The notes: generated by a model not told the origin, from the letters alone. Shown: positions 12,740 through 23,619, counted from the first letter of the stretch. The stretch is DNA of 64,000 bases from Xenopus tropicalis (GCF_000004195.4 NC_030678.2:64132378-64196377), one strand, 5' to 3'. A program made the numbers and translations.

Positions 12740-12814
12740 CTACTTCTTTTCATCCATTGCCCAAGACACTGCACCATAAGTGGCCATAGAATGCTCTCCT
12801 TCCAGTGACTCCAC
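12740..12814 (-). CDS. anks1a: anks1a last coding exon with stop codon
   Basis: The exon reads VESLEGEHSMATYGAVSWAM then DEKK and stop (TAG, 12740-12742). The acceptor is ttacccttcag|GTGGAG and the phase (0) fits the previous exon. Support is weaker than for other exons because the tail is short. However, GAVSWAMD aligns with the SHASVSWVVDPK tail I recall for mammalian ANKS1A at the same distance from SKPVPKPR. The frog tail is about ten residues shorter, ending DEKK in place of a longer Lys/Ser-rich end. A strong donor-like GTAAGTAC follows 17 nt after the stop, so this may not be the last exon of the transcript. Confidence 0.82.
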   Translation of the reverse strand: MESLEGEHSMATYGAVSWAMDEKK

Positions 12815-12919
12815 CTGAAGGGTAAGTGACAAAGTAAACAAAGGGTCACAATGTGATTTCAGTAATTATTATAATACATTTCTGCTAAGATGTCAATTAT
12901 GTGGCATTACCTTATTGTA

Positions 12920-13657
12920 CCAAGGGCTGGAATTTTTCTGGCATACATGGTGGAGGGCCGCTAATATAAGCCAGTTTTGACCACTCCCCTTTTTAAAACC
13001 ACACCCCTGTTATCACAATAGCTTTTAAGACCATACCAACATTAATGTCGGTAGCGCAGCAACATCCCACATGGTTGGTGCTCACTGTAGGGGTATCACC
13101 CTTGATACATATGTGAAAGAATTTTATTATGTCATATTAAGACTTACCCTTAAATCCAATTCGTATGCTTCCTCCTCCTCTGGGGATAGCCATATAATGA
13201 CTATTTCTAACTGCGAACAAACTCCCAGAACAAGCCCATGCCAGGTTCACCTTCAACAGGAAGCATAGGGCAGGCAGAGTATGGCACACACAGGCAGCAG
13301 AGGGCAGGCAGAGTATGGCACACACAGGCAGCATAGGGTTGGCAGAGTATGGCACACACAGGCAGCATAGGGCAGGCATTACATACAGTCTGAGGGGTGA
13401 ACAATGTGGGGGCTTACAGTCTGAGGAGTGAACACTGCAGGGGTGAATAATGAAAGTACTAAAAGGTGTGAACAGTACAGGGGATTCCATGTTTAAACAA
13501 TACAGGAGTTTACATCTTAAATCTGAGGTGTGAACAATGCAGGGGGCCGGTTAATCTCAGTTCTGATACCATTTAAAGCTTACACAAAGGTAAGTAGTAA
13601 CAGCAGCCAGACAGGTGGGGGGCCACACAGAAGGGGGTCGCCAGTTGGACAGCACTG
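12920..13657. mobile_element. hAT-type element with internal 34-bp minisatellite, copy 1
   Basis: The right end GGTCGCCAGTTGGACAGCACTG is a typical hAT terminus. The body (CCTCCTCCTCTGGGGATAGC, ACAAACTCCCAGAACAAGCC, TTACACAAAGGTAAG) recurs at about 42480-43472. Inside, 13264-13380 holds about 3.5 copies of a 34-bp unit (GGCAGAGTATGGCACACACA...). No transposase seen. The 5' limit is approximate. Confidence 0.7.
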
Positions 13658-13739
13658 ACGTAGCCTATTATACAGAGCGCTCCTAAATATGCAAACGCAA
13701 TTTCCCATAGAATCCATTTTAATCAAATAATTAAAATTT

Positions 13740-13966
13740 GTAAAATGTATTTTCTTTTTCTCTGTAGTAATAAAACTCAGTACCCTTGATCCCAACTAAT
13801 ATATATTTAATCCTTATTGGAGGCAAAACAATTGCACTGGGTTTCATTAATGTTAAAATGATATTTTAGTAGACTTAAGGTATGGAGATCCAAATTACAG
13901 AAAGACCCCTTTCTGCAAAACCCTAGGTCCTTATCATTCTGGATAACAGGTCCTATACCTGTAATA
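13740..13966 (-). mobile_element. 'ACAGGTATAGGACC' repeat family, minus-orientation copy
   Basis: It contains GATCCAAATTACAGAAAGACC, TCTGGATAACAGGTCCTATACCTGTA and AATCCTTATTGGAGGCAAAACA, which match in inverse the better preserved copy at 37851-38182. Truncated at one end. Confidence 0.8.
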
Positions 13967-14159
13967 TAGAAGTGAAATAAAAATGAAAGGTTCAAAGCAA
14001 TAACTGGACTGGTGCTGGCAGAGTGGGGTGCCCAGGTAGAGGCCCCAAGGGAATGTGGGTCCGGTTGCATTTGTGCCACTGGCAACATGTTTATGTAGCA
14101 CAATGTGAAAGTAAAGCAGGAAATGTTTCCAATAAGCATATGCACACATCACAAAATGT

Positions 14160-14400
14160 CTTTAAAGTACAACTAAACCCTAAAAGTGAATATGGCTAAT
14201 ATTGCCATATTATATATACTTAATTTTTTTGCATCAGCATTAAGATTTAGCATCCCTGTAACAGTAGTGATTTAGGCCTTCAAATTTGTCACAGGAGGTC
14301 CCTATTTCGGATTTAGTTAAAAGTGTCAGTAACACAAAGAACCTCTTAGGGATTGCCAGAAATTATTAACCAGAAAATTAGGGTTACCTGTCATATAAAC
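14160..14400. mobile_element. Possible T2-type fragment
   Basis: It starts TTTAAAGTACAACTAAACCC, similar to frog TTAA-target elements, but no second end is recognised. Confidence 0.3.
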
Positions 14401-15651
14401 TGATGCTTACTGCAATAGTTTTAGAGCTGCCATGTACTAATAATCTGTATATAGATACAGTATAATGTGCATCAGCCCCTAAGCTACTGGGGGCATCTTT
14501 GGGGGCACATATTTTCACTCCTAAAAAGCTGTGGTTGCCATTGGGCTGGTACAGAAGTCCAAAGCATAATGAAGAACTTTCCTGCCCCACTCCTATAGTT
14601 ACCTGTAAATTCTACTTTAAACACACACATTTTTTCAGTCCTTGCTTCAACAAATATACCACTCTGTACTCATTTAAGGGGACCAAATGCAGAAGATGTA
14701 TAAGTATTTTGTTTTACCACATCCATGTTTCTAAAATACAATCACAGCAACTGTGTGATTGTATCTGGTAAGTGCGTTGAGGTCATATAGGAAGAGATTT
14801 CCCCCGAGAGCATATTGTATCACATAAAAGGGCCCATATTTTAAATACTGTTTTCTATAAATAGAATCTTTTTACGAAAAATATACCAATCTAGTAGGTA
14901 TGAGCTCCTGGATAATCCCATAGAAAAAAATGCCTTTAAGAATTTATGGCTGCGTTCTGGCTCGTATGAGGCACAGCACTCACACACAATACAGGAGCAC
15001 ACAGACTTGCAATTATTAATTGGCTCCTGCAGCAAAAATACTAATACAAGACAAAAACAATTTACATCTACAGACAAATATTTCACCAGAACAGATGCAC
15101 ATAGCTACAATTACATTAAAAGGAACAACAGTACGAGGATAGTGAGCGTGTGAAGAGTAAGGAGGTTAAATGGGTGGTCAAATTGCCAAAGGCTACAGAT
15201 ATAAGCTTGAATGATGATAGGCTGCAACAGCCAATAAATGGGCAGAATGGTGCCTTTTTCTCTTCTTCCTGTTACAACATATATGTTTTTGCTGTGAGCT
15301 AATCAGTAAGGAAGCACAAAAACACCACAAAATGGTGGCTCAAGGTAACATATGTGAAACTGCAATATTTAATGATAATTTTTGGGGAATTTAGTTTATT
15401 CTGAAGGTGCAGTTTTCTTGCTGAAAATCCCAAACCAAATCCTGTATTTAGTGCATACCTAAATAGAGCCCAAGTCACATAATAACACATGACTTCTCCT
15501 GCTTGGGTGCTACTCTCATGTCAACATCTAGGTGGGGCATGTTTAGCAGTGAAAACTCGATTTTTTTTTCTCTCTACAATGCTAAAATCTTCTCCAGCCC
15601 TCAGGAAACCTGCTTTTGGGAAGGGTAAGGGGGTCTCTCATTGTATTTAAA
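14401..15651. other. Intron, no feature recognised
   Basis: Lies between the last two anks1a exons. Short open frames here have no splice context or family resemblance. Confidence 0.45.
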
Positions 15652-15885
15652 GTATTCTGGCTTAAGTTCCCACTGCTTCTGACTGTATTTAATTTATTTG
15701 TAATGCCACTGCCCTCTATCTCTTACTGAATTTAATGGGTTTTGGATGCCACTACTTCTGCACCTCACTGTATTTAATGTGTTTTAGGTGCCACTACTTC
15801 TGCCCCTCAATGTATTTAATGTATTTTGGGTACTACTTATTTACAAGTATTTAATGTATTTTGGGTACTACTTATTTACAAGTGC
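15652..15885. repeat. Imperfect tandem repeat, ~45-60-bp unit
   Basis: Diverged copies of GCCACTACTTCTGC...CTGTATTTAATG, ending in two near-identical copies of TATTTAATGTATTTTGGGTA. About five units. Confidence 0.75.
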
Positions 15886-16876
15886 ATACGCTAATTGAGG
15901 TTAATGGCACATGGGGCAGTGTACCTGAAGCCACCCTAAATTATTGGGAGGCAATATAGGCAGGTTTGCCTGTTTAGCCAGCAGTGCTATTATCCCATGG
16001 TGATACTATTAGTCAAGGCAGCTGAATCCTTTAGCACAGGGAGCTGCTATCTTGTTACCTGCCAATTGTTCTTTTGATGCTGCTAGGTGGGAAAGGAAGG
16101 GAGGGGATATCTGTCCAACTTGCAGTGCTGCAGTAAAGAGTGACTGAAGTTTATCAGAGCACAAGTCACATGGCTGGGAGCACATGGAAAAGAAGAATAT
16201 GTCTAGACTAACCCCATGTCAAATTTCAAAATGAAATAAAAAAAAAAAAATCTTTTAGTTCTTTTAAAAATGTATTTCAGTGCACATTTCTGCTAGAGCA
16301 GCACTTTTAACTGATGCATTTAGAAAAAAACATGTTTCCCGTGACAGTATTGCTTTAATGTACACGAGGCATGAAAGCCTGATGGAATACATCCTTCAGT
16401 ATTTTGATAGCTTAGTTTAGTTTTAGCCAGGCCACTTTTTCTAATTTTTCAGACTCTCGTCCATCAGGTTTGAAGGTAAACTGTAATTCCAATATATAAA
16501 AAGGGTTTATAATCTCAGCTATTATAGGTGCAGTGAGCAAGATTATATAAAAAAAGACAAAAACCACCCCTTTAGTTAAAAATCACTTATCTACTGAAAT
16601 CCTACTGTTTCTCTTAGATGTAATACTGATCAGGAATTCATTAAAAGATCTGGCTAAATGACTAGTGCTACTAGTATATAATGTGCATATATTTTAAAGT
16701 GCTTAGCTTTACTGAATTACCATTGATAGAGACAATCTCTTAAAAAATCAATAAAGTATCTGTGCTGCGTTGATTCCAATAGCCTTATAAATTAACACAC
16801 TCAATTCATTAATAAAATGTAAAATAAAGTGCAAGTGCCACAACTGAATCAGATAATACCAATTAATTAATCTTAT
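15886..16876. other. Intron, mostly unannotated
   Basis: A fragment TTAATGGCACATGGGGCAGT at 15900 resembles the end of the element at 7417. Otherwise no feature recognised. Confidence 0.4.
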
Positions 16877-17191
16877 TTAAGGCAGTGGCACACGGGGAGA
16901 TTAGTCGCCCGCGACAAATCTTCGTTACCGCAGGCGACTAATCTCCCCACAATGCCATCCCACTGGCAAGAATGTAAATCGAAAGTGGGATGGCATATGC
17001 GTTGCTACGATTTCCCAAAGTCGCCCAAAGTTTCCTCTCAAGGCAACTTCGGGAAATCGTAGCAATGCTTATGCTATCCCACCAGCGATTTACATTCTTG
17101 CCGGTGGGATGGTATCACGGGGAGATTAGTTCCCGCGGGAACAAAAAATTTTCGCAGGGCGACTAATCTCCCCGTCTGCCACTGCCCTTAA
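16877..17191. mobile_element. TTAA-target fold-back MITE
   Basis: Flanked by TTAA. The left end GGCAGTGGCACACGGGGAGA and the right end TCTCCCCGTCTGCCACTGCC are inverted repeats. Inside are further nested inverted pairs (GATTTACATTCTTGCCGGTGGGATGG and its near inverse), so the whole 315 bp could fold as one long hairpin. Confidence 0.85.
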
Positions 17192-17289
17192 AGTGCCAGA
17201 GCTTAAATAAACCAAATCTTAAACCACCAATTAATCAATGAAATTAGTTATCTCCCAGATCATTAATAAATAAATCACCCCTATTAAAT

Positions 17290-17870
17290 AGGCATTAAGA
17301 AAAGAAAAATTAAAAGATGTGGAGATATCCCAAGAATAAATCTTCACTGTCTCAATTTGTCTCAATGACTAAACTGTGGGATACCACAAAGCAAAGATAA
17401 GGCAGGTACGAAGTGGCTGCGGTCTCAAAATTTACCTTACCTAATCTTAATAAAAGAGCTAATTCAACCTATAAACCGCAAACCTCAAGGACTTTAGAGA
17501 GAAAACAGTCATAAGGAATAGTGTCAAGGAGAAAGAGAATGTATATTTACAATATAAAAAACAAGGTCAGCTTAGCTGCACCCATATAGGAACAAAAGCC
17601 ACTCCTCTGGGCGCCCACAAAACCTCAAATAGTATTTTGGCATCTTAAATTAGCAAATTAGTAATTACACTATAATAAAAGGCTAAATATTTAAAAAATC
17701 ACAACTCCACGATGCCTTGACACACATTTTGCCAAACAGCTTTTTCAAAAGTCAAATGCCTTGACACTAATCCTTATGACTTATGAAAAGGAGATAAGTG
17801 GAGATATGGCAGGTCAAACACAAAGGCATCCACTGAGATTAGAACAGAAAACTTAAATCTACACCCTATT
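17290..17870 (-). mobile_element. Penelope-like element relic with decayed hammerhead-like motif
   Basis: On the minus strand it shares blocks with 32871-33130: a GATAAGGCAGG block, TTTGCGGTTT with flanking bases, and GAAAAAGCTGTTTGGC...GTGTGTCAAGGCATCGTGGAGTT (17703-17750). The last matches CTGAGAAAGC...GGCGAAACGCG...CCGTGGAGTTGG at 32935-32981 after CpG decay. That motif is the form taken by hammerhead ribozymes in Penelope-like pseudo-LTRs. No reverse transcriptase remains. Confidence 0.45.
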
Positions 17871-18109
17871 CAGTAAATGCTGACAGCAGAAATCTACCTA
17901 TTAGAGGTCACATGGGATGGATTTCAGCTGATAAATGCTGTGTGTAACATAAGCCCAAGAGAGTTGCACAAACTATCATGCTTAACTATAAACTATAGTG
18001 TTTAACTGCATATGTACTACTTATTAGTTTGAAGGATATACTTTCCAAGGGACAAAATATTATACAAGTCTTTCAGTATAAAAAAAAAGGATCCTTAGCG
18101 GATACTCAC

Positions 18110-18265
18110 AGTTTGTCGACGAATACTGCCTCGAGGCTTAGGAACAGGTTTAGATAGTCTAATCGCTACATCTTCAGGGGGCCGTGATTTCTGGGCCTGC
18201 AAGGCTAGTTGATATGCAACTTCAAATGCTTGACCAAGAGTAAGAATAATCTCATAGGCCTGGTT
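18110..18265 (-). CDS. anks1a: anks1a exon: PTB C-terminal helix and tail
   Basis: The exon encodes 52 residues starting [20 protein letters not shown] and including [23 protein letters not shown] and RRQT. The acceptor is tcctacag|AACCAG and the donor ACT|gtgagt. The [17 protein letters not shown] segment is the long C-terminal PTB helix that packs over the sandwich and closes the peptide groove. SKPVPKPR after it is a conserved basic-proline tail in ANKS1A. A perfect 39-bp-arm hairpin lies 200 bp upstream in the intron. Confidence 0.96.
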
Positions 18266-18465
18266 CTGTAGGACAGTCAAGAAAAGCAAAGAAATTGGTG
18301 ATTGATGTGATTAATAACATGAACAAAACAGTAAACAAACAGTAAAAAATATAAAAAGACATATTAAGGTTCCACAGAGTGTGCACTTTTCTCCTAAAAG
18401 GATACTGGATTCACTTGCTGCCCCCCTGACAGCATTTACCAGAGCCCTGTCTCACTGACAGGCCA

Positions 18466-18547
18466 AAAAAAATTCGATAAAGCAATCTTTAAGCTAGTGA
18501 ACTTATTAAAGTTCACTAGCTTAAAGATTGCTTTATCGAATTTTTTT
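18466..18547. repeat. Perfect hairpin, 39-bp arms and 4-nt loop, beside anks1a exon
   Basis: The arm at 18466-18504 (containing ATTCGATAAAGCAATCTTTA) is repeated exactly inverted at 18509-18547 around ATTA. It sits 200 bp upstream of the PTB C-terminal exon in the transcribed strand. It is either a short palindromic MITE or a pre-miRNA-like hairpin; sequence alone cannot decide. Confidence 0.9.
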
Positions 18548-18929
18548 GTAGTATGGCAGTGAAAATAATGGGGGTCTGTGCTTCCTAAAGTAGAAATGAT
18601 TCCCAGGTAAGAAAGTGCACTGGCCAAGGACTATGCCTAACAGACCAACAGCCAAAGGCCAATAAACCTTAGTGACAAAATAGGAACATCACAAGAAGAA
18701 ATATAAGCTTTGTCTAAAAGAAATGTTAAACTTTTTAAACATATTGAACTAAAAATTCCATACCGTTTCTAAAAAAATCAAGTTACTCTTTACTATCTGC
18801 CTCCTTGCAACCTGTCTTTCTTAATTCTCTCCTTATGCAGAAATCAGGGGTCTAATACATTTTTAGGGGGGCTTCTGTTAGAGATAACTCAAACAACCGA
18901 CTGTAACTCATTGTACCACGGTGCTGCTC

Positions 18930-19215
18930 ATAATATGCAAGCCCAGATCAATGACGTCACTCTTAAGTAGCCACACACAGGCAGATTTAAGCTGCCGATT
19001 CGAGTCCTTCAAAACGATTTGACAGCTACCCATGTGGGGTACCTCCGACTGGCCCCTCTGACCAATAACTGGCAAGGTATAATACAAGGTACAAGGTAAA
19101 TAATACAAGGTATTGTCATTTTATCAGTGAAACAGGAAATATTAGAAATCCAAATTGGACCCTATGGGAGCTTTCTGGATAATGGGTTTACAGATAATGA
19201 ATCCCATACCTGATC
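18930..19215. mobile_element. Two repeat fragments
   Basis: 18934-19040 (GTAGCCACACACAGGCAGATTTAAGCTGCCGATT) belongs to the 'GTGGCCACACA' MITE group seen at 23625 and 33161. 19140-19215 (GGAGCTTTCTGGATAATGGG ... CCCATACCTG) is the end of the 'ACAGGTATGGGACC' family. Confidence 0.6.
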
Positions 19216-19309
19216 TGGGAAATGAATAAGGGCTCTGCAGTTACAGCCACACAGCTGTCTCTAGAAAATTTTGGCAGAGGGGGGGTCTTATAATGATCAT
19301 ATCAACTTG

Positions 19310-19545
19310 TGAGAAGGTTTACTGGTTATATACACACGAATAACACAGACAAAATTTCACGGTGTGGAAAATCAAGAACAAAATGATAGAAGGAAGAGGA
19401 AACCGGAAAAACAATAGAGTGCAGTAATACAAAAGCATAAAATCATTGAAAAGACACATTAACAAAATGCACAGTGGCAGTCTTATTTAGCACACAAGTT
19501 TAACATGAAAGCTGTTGCATATATTCCACTGCCCCTTCTCAACAG
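19310..19545 (-). mobile_element. Probable 3' LTR of a Copia-type retrotransposon (remnant)
   Basis: On the minus strand, a purine-rich AGAAGGGGCAG tract follows the pol remnant and is followed by TGGAATATATGCAACAGC. The same 45-base block starts TGTTGGAATATATGCAACAG at 21757 going down to 21706, the expected 5' LTR start. Agreement of these blocks on both sides of a Copia-type coding relic is the evidence. The outer limit is a guess. Confidence 0.5.
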
Positions 19546-19571
19546 TGGAATGCTTAAACTAAAAAAAAAAA

Positions 19572-20030
19572 TTAATCTTCTTGTGTATCTGCAGGCAGAG
19601 GTTTGGTAAGAACATCTGTAAGACAAGGTGTCTTTGCTCTTGTAAGTCCCTCAGGAAATACCTCACAGCAGTGTGTTTTGGTCTTGGGTTAACTCGCTCT
19701 GTGTGCGCAAGTGCAATACACCTTTGGTTGTCCTCAAAGATCTGTGTAGAATCTGTCTACTTTTGATCCAGGTTTGATTATTATGCAGAGATTTAATCTT
19801 CTTTTCAGCAGCCTTCCCAACACGTTGGTTCATACGTGCAGGCTTGTATTTGCTTTTTATGAAATTCAAGCAGGTGGCTTACCCTTGTTCTCTCTTGCAG
19901 AACGTCTTGGATCAGTGTCAGAGCTTGGTTGTGTCTTCTCATCTGTGGTGCATGATACAGTGCCAACTTCAATTACTTGTTCTGGAGATGTACTTGTTAC
20001 CTGTTCACTACTGATCTCAATTTCCGGTCA
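19572..20030 (-). pseudogene. Copia-type pol remnant (integrase tail and RNase H end)
   Basis: The minus-strand translation, with frameshifts and stops, gives RRSARENKGKPP then KKIKSLHNNQTW, typical of the junction between integrase tail and reverse transcriptase in Ty1/Copia elements. After a large deletion it gives IFEDNQRCIALA, RPKHTAVRYFLRDL and finally VLTKPLPADTQED with a stop at 19572, the classic Copia RNase H C-terminus (DNQ..IALA, R.KH...RY, LTKPLP). The reverse transcriptase core is missing, so it is inactive. LTR-like blocks on both sides agree with this orientation. Confidence 0.75.
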
Positions 20031-20042
20031 TTACACCATCTC

Positions 20043-20500
20043 TTAAAGTGGTTGTTCACCTTCTATGTCCAAATATTATTAAACCACCAACAATGCTCTC
20101 AGCTCTCATCCATTTTCCATGAAAAAAAAACAAACTAAAAAGGCCACTGTAAAATATACTGTTTATACATGTGAAATCAGTCATTCTGTCTCTCTGATCA
20201 ATTTTCCAAAGGGATGGGAGTGGACTATATTGAATTTGACACACTGACAATTTCCTATATGCTTACATCACCACGTCCAGGCTTTGTGCTTACTTTTTTC
20301 CTATTTGATGCATCATTGGATGCTTGTGCACTACCAGTTGCATAAATTAAAATGTCATTGGTTAATTTCTACCTTGCAATGGCATAGAAAAACAGACTCG
20401 TCATATCACAAATCTAACATACTGTTATGTTATTTGCAGCACTCCAGGCACAGGAAGCAATGTCAGACTGACATGAGACACAGCCATTAGGAGTTACCGT
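20043..20500. mobile_element. T2-type MITE fragment and intron sequence
   Basis: It starts TTAAAGTGGTTGTTCACCTT, close to the T2-type end at 38296 (TTAAAGGGGTCATTCACCTT). No matching right end was found. Confidence 0.5.
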
Positions 20501-20504
20501 ATAT

Positions 20505-21600
20505 ACTCGAGTATAAGCCGAGTTTTTCAGCACAAAAAATGTGCTTAAAAACTCAGGCTCGGCTTATACTCGAGTGAATATACATATATAATATATATCA
20601 TTTGTCGCGCTCGCCGCACCCCCGTGTGCTCGGCCATTCGCTCGGCTGTGTACATGCGGGGGGCCGGGGGCTGGGGCCAGCGTGTTCCAGTTAGTCTACC
20701 TGCCGATTAGACTGGTCACTACTGTGTGTGCGTACATTCGGGGGGCGGTGGCCAGCGTGTTCCGGTTAGTCTACCTGCCGATTAGACTCTTCGCTACTGT
20801 GTGCGATCAGCTGCCATCGCTCATAGGTACATCCAGGCGGAAGGCCGCTTACATGCGGGGGTCGGGGGCCAGCGTGTTCCAGTTAGTCTACCTGCCGATT
20901 AGACTGTTCGCTACTGTGTGTGCGTACATTCAGGGGGCGGTGGCCAGTGTGTTCCGGTTAGTCTACCTGCCGATTAGACTGTTCGCTACTGTGGCGCTCA
21001 GCTGCCATCGATCATAGGTACATCCAGGTACCAATAGGAACCAGTATAACATTAAATACAATGTGCGAATGAGTGATTGCACAAAAGCTAATCTTTCTTA
21101 TTGTTCACGCGGGGGTGGGCCTGTGCCGGGTAGCCTATAGATTAGACTGGTGTGTTAAGTTACTGTGGCGTTTAGCTGCCATCAATCAGAGGTACATCCA
21201 GGTACCAATATAATATGAACCTGTATAACATAAATACACACAGTGATGTGTGAATGAGTGATCTGCCCAGCATTGCACAAAAGCTAATCTTTCTTATTGC
21301 AGAAAGATTTATCTGCCCCTGTATAGCACCCTGCCTTTGGTCAGATGGGAGTGAGTAAAATTATTTTAGGCTCCATCCACCTTTCCCTAATCTGCAGCTG
21401 CCAACATTATATATTTATGAAGAGTTCACAGGGGGTAACGCTGAGTGTCCTTTATTAATTATTTGATTATTGAAACTTAGCAGTAGCTGCTGCATTTCCC
21501 CTCGGCTTATACTCGAGTCAATAAGTTTTTCCAGTTTTCTTAGGTAAAATTAGGTACCTCGGCTTATATTCGGATCGGCTTATACTCGAGTATATACGCT
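20505..21600. mobile_element. MITE family 'CCGTATATACTCGAGTATAAGC', copy 2, with internal tandem repeat
   Basis: The ends are CCGTATATACTCGAGTATAAGC and GGCTTATACTCGAGTATATACG. The core (20660-21190) carries tandem and half-tandem copies of a block with CAGCGTGTTCCAGTTAGTCT...TAGACTGTTCGCTACTGTG and GCTGCCATCGATCATAGGTA. The long frame over it is a by-product. It is inserted between the two halves of the Copia relic. Confidence 0.8.
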
Positions 21601-21703
21601 ATGTGTGACATCATCAACCCCCAATTTTCTGTCACTCATTATTAGACTTATTGTTCCTGAATCTATAAACCAGTTCTGGGTTGCATGGCATTGTGGGTGT
21701 TTC

Positions 21704-21757
21704 ATATAGCACACAAGTTTAAGCATGAAAGCTGTTGCATATATTCCAACAGAAAAT
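21704..21757 (-). mobile_element. Copia-type 5' LTR start (remnant)
   Basis: Matches the block at 19490-19545 over about 45 bases (TGGAATATATGCAACAGCTT), in the same orientation. Only the LTR start is retained. Confidence 0.5.
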
Positions 21758-22108
21758 GCATGGAATCACTTATACCAGACCGAGAGAAAGAGGGTTCTAT
21801 AAAAGGGTGAATGCTATAATTGTTATTAAAAGATGCACACAATTCAGCCTGCATACCCAGAAAAAGAGATACAGGGCAGCATAACAATTAATCATTTTAT
21901 CAAAAGTTATACATCTCCAAACCCATGAACTATGAACTAAATATAACAGCATGCCCATATAGTGGTCTTCTTGTTCTTCATATTAGTTCCAGCTTGGATA
22001 GCCACGTAAGTGACTGCATTCGGTTACATATACTTAAAATACATTTATCTCAGGTGCTAACATTTTAGAGAAGGACATTTACATGTTATTTTGTGTTTTT
22101 TTTAAATG

Positions 22109-22470
22109 CTAAGGCTGATGCCACACGTGGCATTTTTCCGCTGCGTATTTTCGAATTCTCTCTGCGGCTGAAAAACGCCTGATATCATCATCCATAGAAA
22201 TAACTTGAAAAGATGCGAAGCAAACCACACAACGCGGAAATACGCTAGAAAACGCCTTAGCATGGATTTTTCAAGCGTAGGCCGAAATATGCCAGTATTT
22301 GCAAAGCAAGCTATTCCTATGTATACGCAAAGGCAGCTGCCAGACCTAGCTGAAATACGCTGCGTTTGTTGCTATTTCGCACTATTAGCACCATGGAAAC
22401 GGGCTTGTGCGGCATTTTTAGGCTGAGAAAAAACTCAGCTGAAAAACGCCACGTGTGGCATCAGCCTAAG
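22109..22470. mobile_element. Fold-back MITE with GGCTGATGCCACACGTGGC ends
   Basis: TAAGGCTGATGCCACACGTGG at the left is matched inverted by CCACGTGTGGCATCAGCCT at the right. The interior has repeated GAAAAACGCC/TACGC motifs. No coding capacity. Confidence 0.85.
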
Positions 22471-22984
22471 AGAGTTGTTGAGTGCTGAAGTTGAACAGCA
22501 GCCATAGAAACACAGTTGGGACCTGTAATAACTGATTTGGATGCCCCTTTCCATAATGTGTTGCTATCTTTCTGTCTTTTGGGTAACTGGATGGTACTGT
22601 TGGCTACATTTGGACTTAATGCAAAGTAATCAGGTTTATTCTACATTATGTGGAAGCAGAAGTCCCACCTGCTTCTACCTGGAATTTATTCAGTGTGTGT
22701 GTGTGGTATTGTTGCCGAGGCTTACTGAGATATATGTGTATTTAGGAATAGTTTTTACATAGGGGGGTCATAACTGCATATGAGATCTCAGATCCAATGT
22801 TTTTCACAGAAATAAAAATTCTGCTATTTCTCATGCACATAAAAGAAATGAAATCTGTATTTTTTTCCGCTGCCTTAAATACCAATAGTAAGTGCTTTGG
22901 CATACAGATTTTACACCTGCATACTATGCACACACCAATAAGTAAACAGGTACACAAAGAACAAAGGGAAACTTGAAGAGTTCC
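22471..22984. other. Intron, nothing recognised
   Basis: Short open frames only. A CA/TG-rich run occurs near 22692. Confidence 0.45.
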
Positions 22985-23200
22985 CAAGTACAGGATTGGG
23001 ATGCCTTATCCAGAAACCTGAAATGAATTACAGAAAGGTCATCTCCAATTGAGGGTTTCCTTTTTCTCTGTGATACTAAAGCATTACCTTGTACTTGATA
23101 GTAAGCTGCATAAATCCATACTGGTGGCAAAACAATCCTATTGGTCTCATTTAATATTTAAATTATTTTTAGCAGACTAAAGGTATGATAATCCCTTTTA
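22985..23200. mobile_element. 'ACAGGTATGGGACC' family, diverged copy
   Basis: Contains TACAGGATTGGGATGCCTTA, TCCAGAAACCTG and CAGAAAGGTCATCTCCAATT with TCTCATTTAATATTTAAATT, diverged from the copy at 37851. Confidence 0.55.
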
Positions 23201-23619
23201 CAGCTACCAGGTACACCAGTGCATGTATATTTTTGTGACTGCTTACATCTTTCATGTTGCAGTTAATTAGCTATGCAGACAGATGCTCATGTGATATTGT
23301 TTTTTGCATGTGTTAAGTTTTACAGTCTGTTTATTGCAACATTATTCTTTGCATTTACATATGTTACACTTTCAACCCTGCCCTAATATTCTAAAATATT
23401 ATATAGACTATTATAATTACGTAGTTATAAAGTGATAACATACTCTGCAGTGGTGCACAATAAATGGGTTTATACAGCGACCATAGAGAATATCAATCAA
23501 AGCAACCAATAGCTGATACAAGAGGTGAAGAGGGCCCTGGAAATGATCAGTAGTAAGCAAAAGGAGTGTTGTAGCCTAAGGTACTGCATTTAGTAGCACA
23601 CTGAAATTATGTTAAATTA

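Noticed and set aside
20682..21017. 111-codon repeat protein
   Set aside because: Lies in the tandem core of a MITE; repeated LVYLPIRL blocks follow the DNA repeat.
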